Assembly (NCBI GenBank): GCA_034509495.1
Contig: CM067507.1
Span: forward strand, 14,482,142 to 14,546,141
Length of the DNA stretch: 64,000 bases
Direction of reading: 5' to 3'
Source: Acestrorhynchus altus
Lineage: Eukaryota > Chordata > Actinopteri > Characiformes > Acestrorhynchidae
Notes under the pieces: model-generated
The model's database searches: none
The model's input: only the letters and a program-made list of their open reading frames with translations
Told to the model about the DNA's origin: nothing
In this document: positions 55,046 to 64,000 of the stretch, in pieces
How positions within the stretch are numbered: position 1 is the first letter of the stretch
Layout of the letters: every line of letters begins with the position of its first letter
Translations under genes and position numbers: made by a program

Positions 55046-57223
55046 ATATAGTATAAATTCCAAGCTCCTAACATGCAAGAAGAGAGATGATGAGAAGGAC
55101 CTGTGAGGAACCACTAAAAAGAGGAATGCATCTTCCACTGGGTTGCACCAGCTAACAGAATAACTGTGCACAAATGTGAGTAATTAGAATTATGATTTTT
55201 GAAAATAGGGTTAAACATTAAACAGAGGCATTCAGATCAGAGAGATTAGAGATGGATGAGATGAAATGTTATATGCCTATCGACCATTACCAGAAGACAA
55301 TCACTAACCCTGCCTGGCTCCCAGTGATCCAAACACTCAGACTGATGAGTGTTAGATGCATGTTAGTGTTAGTGCATGATAGAGCTGCAGAAGGAGAGGA
55401 CTCATAATGAAGAGAGCAGTTGGTGACCCCACTGCCCTTCACAAATTTTACATCGACTAACTTCAGTGAGCAAATTTTCTTCAGCTCATCATAAACTAAT
55501 TTAGATGCAAAGAACTGCACACTGTTAATTATATTTTATAGTTATTATATACTACAGTAGGGATGGAGTGTCTGTCCTGGTATTTTAAACTGGCCTGACA
55601 AATGATCGGCTTTGTGTTGTCAACGAGGGGTGGGGTCCCCTTAAGCTAACTAAAAGTCCCCTAACTAAAAGTTAGTTAAAAATCATGCTACATGATGTTG
55701 CTTTAAGAATTATACTCACCTTCTAAAAATCATTTGATTTTGATCTCTGACACTACAGTTAGGTGCTTCAGTTAGAGGTTGGCAGAGGTTTTGGAACCAG
55801 TTCAGTTATGCTGGGGTTCCACATTTGTGCAATGTTTACATTTCATATCAGACAAACGTCAGATTACAGTTAGACCATTGAAGGCATAACTGAAATAATG
55901 CATGGCAAATATGGCATATGTAGTGTAGCTGTATAGCTAGAGACTGGTGTGGGTGAGAAAGCTGTAGAAAGAGGCAAGAGGTTCCTTCACAGATTTACAG
56001 AAACAGACAGACACAGAAATAGCAAAATGATGAAACCGCTGTTAGATTTGCACTTTTGACAGTAAGGTCAGTTATGTCAACTTGGTAACTACATTTAAAT
56101 TTATCTAACCATCTCTATTTCTGGACCTGTTGGAACAACCTGCCAAGCTCACTTGTCTGGTCTTACCATTATTTTTATCTCTGCCAAATGTCTCTAGCAA
56201 ACTGTGCAGAAATCCAGGACCTCCAGGACCCGCCTACTCCTGTTCTATGGCATCAGTCAAAAGACCCATTTTTTTAAACTTTCATTTTGTTTATTTTTTT
56301 CCCTTTTATTTTAAAGAGTGTAAAGGGTATTTCTGGATATGGAGCTCATGTGCAAAATCACTACTCAAAAAGGTTCTCTGAGGCAGAACAAATGCAATTG
56401 GTTCAGAGAATAACCAATTAAAGAAACTGCTCCTCAGAACTTTATGTTGACGAAAGGTTTGCAATTTTGTTTTTGTTTGTTTTTAAGAAACTTGTTTAGG
56501 GTGTCGTTTTCTCAGAAAACTGCCTGGAAAATTTTGTAAGAGAGGGTGTTATTTGATTGCTGGCATATTAGCTAGCAGGCTAAATAATGTTGTGCAACTG
56601 TCAATAGAGCTATTTTAGCTATGAAAGGTTTTCTGAGGCTGTGTTTACATGATGGAACTGAAGATGTGCCTCTTAGTGTGACACTGTCATATGACAACAT
56701 CATGGTACTCTCTGTGTTGGCATGCAGAAAGAAATGACTGGATAGAAGCTGTGGAATGCTGGCTAGTTTTCCATGCAGTTTTTGAGCTGCCTCAGAGGCA
56801 GAGCTGCCTCCAGAACCATTTTGATTTTGTACACGAGTGGATATGGATATGTTCATAGTAGTTCATAGCAGAATAATTAGATTAAATCATTGAAATAAGA
56901 AACACGGTACAGGCTTGTGTGCAACACAAACAAAATTTATTTGGTACAATCAAAACCACAAGGCTCTACAAATACATTCATGTTCAATCTGTGTCCAGAA
57001 TGATGCCTATTTTCAGTTTTTAATTTAGTAAAGGCCAAAAAAAGTTATGAAAATAAATGATGAAAATTTAAATTGTTTCTAATTTTGTATCCAATTTCAA
57101 ATTGCTTATTAATAAAAAGAGTTAAAAGATCATTTTGCTTAGGGTCGTACAGGAAAGAAAAGGTATTAACTAATCCACAATTTGACATTGATTTATTAAC
57201 TGATTGATTGATTAATTGATAAC

Positions 57224-57343
57224 TTAGCTGCATGTGAGAGAGGTAAAGGTGATGGTGGGTGGAGACTCTGGTTGGAGGATGAGTGTGTATTTTGTTTTGA
57301 GTTCTTCTTTCGATGATACACTCAAGCGGAAGTTCTTCAGAAT
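57224..57343 (-). CDS. cyp11c1: cyp11c1 last exon and stop
   Basis: 120 nt, 40 codons with TAA at 57226-57224. It is too short and in the wrong frame to stand out as an ORF, and was found by reading the minus strand after the haem exon. Acceptor gtattgtag|ATTCTG. Encodes [19 protein letters not shown], then [13 protein letters not shown], matching the CYP11B C-terminus pattern (VLKHLQVE...ILRPS...LTF). The acceptor follows a (GT)n tract of about 83 bp. Minus-strand AATAAA motifs occur at 57192-57197 and 56936-56941; the second is the more plausible poly(A) signal. Confidence 0.87.
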   Translation of the reverse strand: MLKNFRLSVSSKEELKTKYTLILQPESPPTITFTSLTCS

Positions 57344-57348
57344 CTACA

Positions 57349-57435
<87 letters not shown>

Positions 57436-60400
57436 TTAAGTCTTATTTTTATGCACAGGCACAGCCTCTCCTCTGGCAGCTTTCTCCACCACACATCCTG
57501 AGGCTGTAATCCCTGATCCTAATCGTTAGTCATACTCACATGCAGAAGCAGCAGTTGCATCTCATTCTCTGCAATCCTCCGGCCCACACACTGCCTTGCA
57601 CCAAAACCAAATGCCAGTGAGCGAAACCCTGCCCTGGAGCCCACCTCCATTGCCCCCTCCTCACCATCTGCCCCCCAGCGGCTGGGGTTAAAGAGTTCAG
57701 GATCCTGAAAAACATCCCGACTCCGACCCAGAGGATATAGACACGCCTGCACCAGTGTCTGCAGAGTCAGAGAGAGAAACTGCTCATCCTCACACTCCAT
57801 AAACAAGAGCTGATCATAAAACAGCATGTTATACCATGAGGACAGTGATTTTACTCTTTAACTTCTTTCTCAAGTTCATGATAATAATGGTCACCATTGC
57901 AGGTTCTTGGACAGGGTTTGAGCAAACCTTGGACCTTTTTCACATTTTAGAAACAATTTAAATTTATTTTTTTATATTTCACATACTGACAAATTAATCA
58001 AATTAATCTTTAGAATGTCAGGCTAATTGTGTGGGATGTTTTCAGTGTTTAACATGCTTTTTTTCAACATGAAATCAGAAATGATTTTACGGGAGACTGA
58101 CACACATGACAGACATTCATTTTCAGCAGTTTCTTGGTTACTCAAATTTGTCTTCATTTAAAATGTAAATATTAACAGAATTTGTATGATTTTCACAATA
58201 TATGATCAAATATTTATGTGGATCTACAACACTTTGTTTTTGGGTTATAAAACTTTAAAGGTCTGAAGTTCCATTGAATTTTGGTCAAAGAAAGAAAGCC
58301 CCTTCCTTCTCATTTTCCTCTATAGTCCAATGTCTGTGTAAGTGGTGTCATTAGCTCCACCCCATCTCACTGATCAGGCAGAAGCTGCACGCAGGTTGAG
58401 CATGTACATGTGAACAGAGCAGTAAACACACACTAGAGGGGTACTTTGGTATTTAATTGGTGTAAGATTGATTAATATTAATATATATTAATATATATTG
58501 ATATTTAACTGGGATTTAATTCAGTCAGAAGCCTATAAAACGACATGTAAATGCCTGCAAAGTGCAGCTCTTGAGTTCTAAGAGTGAAATATTCTGTTAC
58601 TTTTCCACATGTTTTGTTTTGAAATATGTTTGAATACATGTATATTTATAGGTTTCCTCACTGACAGTGAAGGCTTTGAAAGTTTGAAAGAGTTTTTCCA
58701 CAATACTGGCAAATACATAAAATTGGGTAATTGGCATTACGACATCTAAACATTCACAGAAACATCAAAAAACTCAAACAACTCTTTTTTTTTTAATGAA
58801 TTAATTTAAATGTATTACTGTCTTGCATTTCACTTATTCATATCTATCAGTCCTAGTTCTTTTAGAGGTTGGTCTGTCCTTCTAGCTTCCACCTGATAGG
58901 GTAAGTTGCAAGTTCTCAAGTTCTGTCTCTCCCCAATTATAATGTGCTGATAGCATGGTTCAACCTCACAAAAGGTATTATCATCTGAAGGCCAATAGAA
59001 TGTCAATTCTGGAAGAATCTATTAAAAACAATGTGCATGTATGATAGATACACCATTTGTCTCCAGATAAGGAAAAGGTAGACCACTGCTCTCTTCATGG
59101 TTATAAGATTATAGCTCTGTGCATTTCTCACCCCAGCTGGTATGTGGTAATTCTGCAGCACAATGTCTCGGATGGGGTACCTCTGCACTGTGATCCCTAC
59201 AGGATACAGCCTACAACACACAACACACACTGTGAAATGTACAATTAGAAACAAAGAAAAATACAACAAAACCAATTGTAAACGTACTGGACTATATCAG
59301 CTAATTATCATTCAATTCAAACCACTGGAAGCAAGTTAGGCTTAAAACTGTAGGTGTGCTACAAGGACCAATGGATTCTCACTTCTTTGGAGCTTTGCCA
59401 CTCACATGGGTAGAATGTGTGCTGAGTGGGTACCAGGTGGGCAAGGGCTCTAAGTGGGTTTGTACGTGTGTTGTTAGTGGGACCCAGCTGGGCTTCCCAA
59501 ATGGGCCCCATCATTAGAGCACAACTTAATCTCACATGGGTACCATTTAGACCCCTTGTGCTTTGTACAACGAAGATGTTCAGACCTAGCTGGTCCCATC
59601 ATTGACCCTACTGGGCATTGGTATGTGGGGCCAACATGGAACTTGTGAACAGAACTTTCTGGTTTCCACTTTGGCTACCCATATAGGCCTCATGTGGGTT
59701 TGTAATCGGGGTCAGTAGACTAAGTTCCCTGTGGCTGATTTTAAGGTGGTACATGCACCTCATTGCTGCTAGCAGACTAGGATAGGACTGGTGCAAGCAT
59801 TTCTAGGCCTCAGCTGCCATACAACCTCTTGGTCAGCACTATATGCCACACTATATGCCACAAGTTCCATGGTCATCTGATTAACATTAAGAGTCTTTGG
59901 TTCCACTTTGGGGCTACTGCATGCAGACATATGGACAAGGAGTGCAGATATACAGACATGTTATCAAGATGTACAGTTCAGCAGTGCTAATGGTGGTCTG
60001 CATAATTCACTGTATATTCTGCTCATAGCACATCTGAATCTTTCCTCACACATAGTGGATTTTTGTGTTTGGCATCTATGTGTTGTCATAAAGGGCAAAC
60101 GTAGGTACAAACCTGCACACTGTTGCCAGGTTTCTCCAAGGCCTGTGACCAAAGAACACATTCTTGGACACATTCTATCTCTGCTCAATTCAAGGGCAGG
60201 CAAACACTTTGGTGACCCTGACCACGCCAGCTCATCCTACAGGCCCTTCCACACAGCACACTGCCCCATCCACCACCCATCACTGATGTGCTTTGGATAG
60301 TGATGACATTCTTCTGCTACACATTGGACTTACTGGAAAGAGTTATGGACCCTCAATAAAATGTAAATGGTTTCACTCACTCTGGATATTGCTTGAGTCA

Positions 60401-63400
60401 TACTTGCCTTTATTTGCTGTTCTATGCAATATGTAGTTGTCAGCACTAATTACAGCAGTTGTGCTGGTGGCTGTGTGATATTTGACTCTTTCAATGTGGC
60501 CTTTTGGGTTGGGAATGGGGCCTTGTTTGCAAGGAGAGCTTATCCATCTTCAGCATTCGAGTTCTGCTGCCTTCATTCAAAAGCGATAGACAAATTTCCT
60601 CCTGTAGGGAGGTGGTTGCGGGCGGATGCCTCAGATGCAGACTTAGGGACAGTGTGGGGTGGTCCAAGGAGACTGGTTCCCCTTGCTTGTTCTTTCTGTC
60701 TGCCTCCTCTGCATTCAAAGTCTTATTTGTAATCTTTAGATGTGGGCCTGCCCCGGGTGCTTGTCTCTGAGAGCAGCTCACCTGACTGGCACCTACCAAC
60801 AGCACAGCAAATCCTTTCACTGCATTCTCCAGCAGGTACGGCTTCATCCCAGTGTTGACTAGTTAGCATGTGGTGTATTCATGGATCATTCTGCATTATT
60901 GGACATGATGAGCATGTCTTTTGTCTTATGTAGAGTTCATGTGACAGCTTGTTGGGCCAGGTTGCCTCACCATGCCTGACTGAGAACCCTGCTTCATGTT
61001 TCCCTCTGCTTTCTGTTGTCCTCCTTTATATGTGTTGTGGCTTGGATGCATTGAGCTGAGAGTGAATGAATGCAGCCTTCCTGCTTAAGGTTCTGGATCC
61101 TGTATTTGTGGAACAGACGATTGACCTCCCTGCATATGTGGACCAGTCTAACCCCAGGCAGCTAAGACTGTAGCCTGAGGTTCTGGGATTTCAGTCACAG
61201 CTGCTGCTCTTCAACTATCCAGCTGTTTACTTCTTCTGGAGCCAAGTTGTGCTCTCAGACAGCAGCTGTCTCACTTGCTTGCAAATATGGTTTGAGGGGC
61301 TTACAGGCCAATGGCCATTTTATGCCACAGGGGATTCTGCCACGGGTTACACTTCAGTGTCAATGGATGGGCATTAACTGTCCTCCTCGTGAAGCCATTG
61401 GTAGTCCTCCTTCACTTTTAGCACCACCATGGTGGTCAGGAGATGCAACTGAGGTTATGTGAAAACATCATGGTTCTTACTCATTACAAGTTGCAAGAAG
61501 AACCAGGTCACTGATGAAGTACCGCACTTGTCGTGTCATGTCAGTGACTTCAGTGGCATACACTCTCGTTTCACCACTGCATGGAAGAGATCCTTTAATA
61601 CAGCCCTGGTCGTCATCCACTATTCACATAATGACAATTACATACGTAACCAGTGTTTATATAATGTTACAACAACACTATACTAAGGAAAATGTCTTAT
61701 GACGCAGTCTGATTGTGTAGATAATCTAATTACTACATTTTTTCCTAAAATGAAACATTTTAAAGACCATTGGATCATATACACTATAAAGCTACATACT
61801 CTCAATTAAAATACTGAAATTAAAATTTTACTTATGAACAACAAATGTGATATCACTTAATGACAAGGAGATGAAAATTGTGTTTTACAAAGGGGATGAT
61901 TTTATGATTTCATTCTCTCCTTACATCCCACCTCAAATCCAGTCCTTAGGAAATGCTACTTTTATTAATTCCTAGAATGACATGCTGTTCCTTTTTTCAA
62001 AGAATTAAAATAAAGGAAAACATACAATAAATGATAATCAAATAGTTCATATTTAGTCAATATAAAATTATGTAATTTTATAAATACTACTGTATTCTTA
62101 AGGTTTGTCTGAGTACAACCCCAAGAACATGATCCTATCCGTGAAGCATGGGGATGGAAACATCATACTCTGTGGGTGCTTTTATGCAAAGGGGACCATG
62201 TTGAAGGGAGTCCAACAAATTCCTTCCCTCAGTAAGAGCACTGAAGATGGATCATACATACATCTTCTCAACATGTATTTAATTTTCTCATGTAAAAAAA
62301 ACGATGTCCTTGAGCCATCAGGGAATAGAAGGATACTTAGCACTAATGGAACAATGTATCATGCTAGTAAAGATGTGAAAGCTTTAATGTCCATTTGTGT
62401 AGAGTTAAGTGCAAGTGAGGGGTCAGTAATTCCAAATATAGCAATCAGAGGACAAGGTTAGAGATTTACTCATACAGCATTAGATATAACAGTAAAATAA
62501 CACACCCAGGAACCTTTCAGATCAGGGGGAAAAAACATGGGGTTAAGGTGGCAAGGGGAGCCGTGGCATTTATTATATTTGACTTCCACATCTGGATACA
62601 GATTAGATTTCTAGTCTAGAAAAATGTTCTCTGTAACTGAAGACCTGACAAGTCCAAGAAGAGCAGATGACGTGGTAGGTCATATTCTGTCTGTGGCCTG
62701 TTCTCAGGACTCCTCAGGTATTTGTATTCCCAATTCCTTTTCCCACATACACTTAAGTTGCCAAAACTTGAGATGTCATACTTAGAAATAATTCCTCTGT
62801 GATGTGGAATAAAGGAAAGCATGGTTTTCCAATTATGTTCTGAAGCTAAAGAAGATTCTCTACAGGATGATAGCTGCAATTTACACCAAGAGGCTCAAGG
62901 AGATTTTAACCAGTAGCAAAGTTTGTGGATGTGAGCAGCCCTGTAGTCTGAAAATTAGATCATGCAAGTCCTCCACTAAGTCTGCATCTCTGTAGTAAAG
63001 TTTTACAAACCCTAGGTGTTTTCATTAGCCAAATAAAATACAAAAATATCTTATCCAGTGAAAACAAAAAATATTTTGGCATAAAAAGATGAACTGACTG
63101 GATATTTTGATTTGGAATGCCATCAACCACATTTTGAAGGACCTGTTCCACCCCCACTGTTCAAACCACATTTACACCCTTGGTCTCAGGGCTTGTTTTG
63201 TAGGGATTCTTTGTACAGTTTGAGAGAACTTCCATGGTGGAGTAATTAATGATTGTGTTTCTTTCTCTTCTAGAAGAGGAATGCATAATTTTTTTATATC
63301 TCACCTCAGGGTCTCCTTTACTGTTCCTTTCAGCAGTGGTGCCCCCTGTAGGGCTTTCTGTGGATTTCCTGCTGTCTGTGACCAAGAGGCCTGCACCTGG

Positions 63401-63471
63401 GCGCGCACTTGCTCCTGTACCCCAGGGTTCCGCGCCAACTCAAACAGAGCAAATTGCAGAGGAACTGCTGT
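57224..63471 (-). CDS. cyp11c1: cyp11c1 (cyp11b), steroid 11-beta-hydroxylase, last four exons
   Basis: Mitochondrial class I cytochrome P450 that 11-beta-hydroxylates steroids, receiving electrons from adrenodoxin. In fish this makes cortisol and feeds 11-ketotestosterone synthesis. Four exons join in frame into 194 C-terminal residues: the I-helix end and J region, the K-helix ExxR (KETLR), [27 protein letters not shown], the meander (NPSRW) and the haem-Cys loop [12 protein letters not shown]. The end is [20 protein letters not shown] to the stop. [12 protein letters not shown] and NEMQLLLLH are CYP11B-like; CYP11A has LVLRDYMIPA and LEMTIFL. Upstream exons, with the targeting peptide and the first part of the I-helix, are beyond the right edge. 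The 3' end faces the pklr 5' region 15-21 kb away. Confidence 0.9.
57349..57431 (+). repeat. (CA)n microsatellite at the cyp11c1 last-exon acceptor
   Basis: About 83 bp of pure CA. On the transcript it is (GU)n ending six bases before the last exon. Confidence 0.95.
57540..57758 (-). CDS. cyp11c1: cyp11c1 exon (haem-binding loop)
   Basis: 219 nt, 73 codons. Acceptor ctctgcag|ACACTG, donor CTGCAT|GTGAGT. Encodes [24 protein letters not shown] and [17 protein letters not shown] to QLLLLH. The Cys of RQCVG is the axial haem ligand. An insert-like acidic stretch ([16 protein letters not shown]) lies between the meander and the Cys loop. Confidence 0.94.
57759..59131. other. cyp11c1 intron before the haem exon
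   Basis: AT-rich, 1.4 kb, no element recognised. Confidence 0.6.
59132..59210 (-). CDS. cyp11c1: cyp11c1 exon (after K helix)
   Basis: 79 nt. Acceptor tgtgttgtag|GCTGTA completes the Arg of KETLR. The donor is GCTGGG|GTGAGA. Encodes [19 protein letters not shown] and NYHIPAG, diagnostic of the CYP11B/C branch. Confidence 0.93.
59211..63304. other. cyp11c1 intron after the K-helix exon
   Basis: 4.1 kb. Contains a degenerate 'atgggtacca/tgggccc' repeat-like stretch (59395-59800) and a Tc1 transposase scrap (62105-62240). The region 59900-61660 has several open frames and looks like decayed repeat DNA, but I recognise no family. Confidence 0.55.
62105..62240 (+). mobile_element. Tc1-like transposase fragment
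   Basis: Encodes [20 protein letters not shown] and CFYAKGT, the Tc1 block around VKHGGGxIMLWGCF. Only this block is recognisable. Confidence 0.6.
63305..63471 (-). CDS. cyp11c1: cyp11c1 exon (I/J/K helices, ExxR)
   Basis: 167 nt, matching the corresponding CYP11 exon size as I recall it. Acceptor ttttttccag|ACAGCA, donor CTGAG|GTGAGA. Encodes [31 protein letters not shown] and [18 protein letters not shown] holds the Glu and Arg of the invariant K-helix ExxR. Confidence 0.92.
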
Positions 63472-63802
63472 CTGGAAAAAAAGAGAATTGTATCTCAAGA
63501 GAATTGTATCTCCAGTCAGTAACACACAAATATCTAGAGTATGTGAATTTATACATTCTGATATATATGTGTACTCATTCAAAGACTGTCATGAAAAATG
63601 TCATATTTCAGGTTGTTCCATGTAGAGGATTAATACATTTTCAGTTACAAAATCATCAAAATAGATCATTTGTACATGAATGCCCTAATAGCTGCATAAG
63701 ACTGTATAAATAATACACATGTACATACATAAATATTTTATATTTTTGCTGTCAGAACATACATTGGGTCTGAGAAATGAAATAAAGATGATGCCGTAGA
63801 AC

Positions 63803-64000
63803 AGTGGTTTTCAATCCAGGTCCTGGAGTACCACTGTCCTAGTTGTTTTAAAGTTTTCCCTAATTCCAGCACAACTGATCCAAAAAAACTATGAACTAAG
63901 CAACAAGAACTAACTAGCAACTGAACTGGGTGTTACAGCAGGAAAAAAAAGTCTTGAACCAGCAGGACAGTGGTTGTCCAGAACCAGAATTGAGAACTAC
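63803..64000 (+). mobile_element. MITE with TIRs 'cagtggttttcaatccaggt' (reaches window end)
   Basis: Left end cagtggttttcaatccaggt through 'ggagtaccactgtcct' is matched inverted by the right end 'aggacagtggttgtccagaa' to 'ttgagaactac'. hAT-like by resemblance to common fish elements; the exact right edge is cut by the window. Confidence 0.6.

Noticed and set aside
59900..61690. Several 60-130 codon open frames inside the cyp11c1 intron
   Set aside because: No recognisable family, no splice context, both strands equally open; likely decayed repeat.
57224..63471. cyp11a1 or cyp27 family identity for the P450
   Set aside because: [12 protein letters not shown] and the [12 protein letters not shown] context fit CYP11B/C; CYP11A has a different sequence at both blocks.

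Overview
The window is nuclear genomic DNA from a ray-finned fish. Genes are split by GT-AG introns, and the spacer DNA is full of (CA)n and (GA)n microsatellites and teleost-type transposons: Tc1/mariner relics, short TIR elements, and Rex/L2- and Tx1-like LINE fragments. Several dispersed families resemble ones I remember from otophysan fishes (catfish, characins, electric fishes). That placement is inference.

Three protein-coding genes are supported, all on the minus strand, so transcription runs right to left. (1) hcn3, a hyperpolarisation-activated cation channel: exons 1-4 (19599 down to 2635) encode the N-terminus and S1-S5. The pore, C-linker and CNBD exons lie beyond the left edge. 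(2) pklr, liver/red-cell-type pyruvate kinase: ten coding exons from 35872 to the stop at 25084. They join in one frame to a 527-residue enzyme if the first Met in the upstream-most exon is used. A further 5' exon probably exists but was not found. (3) cyp11c1 (cyp11b), the mitochondrial steroid 11-beta-hydroxylase: the last four exons (63471 to 57224), including the K-helix and haem-Cys loop. Earlier exons lie beyond the right edge.

Layout: 1-2634 hcn3 intron 4; 2635-19599 hcn3 with an 11.7-kb intron 1; about 19.9-20.75 kb a CpG-rich hcn3 5' flank; 20.8-25.0 kb hcn3-pklr spacer; 25.1-35.9 kb pklr; 35.9-57.2 kb a repeat-rich region that should hold the pklr 5' exon and promoter; 57.2-64 kb the 3' part of cyp11c1. 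The genes do not form an operon or a common pathway. HCN3 and PKLR are also neighbours in human, which supports the ortholog calls, although there they are convergent and here they are tandem.

I see no bacterial, phage, CRISPR or defence-type system, and no convincing new biochemical system. The points most worth a second look are an additional hcn3 intron before S4, splice sites fused to microsatellites in pklr and cyp11c1, a 217-bp nested palindrome at 52.2 kb, the changed hcn3/pklr orientation, a conserved PKA-type site in pklr, and several tandem repeats and nested transposons.
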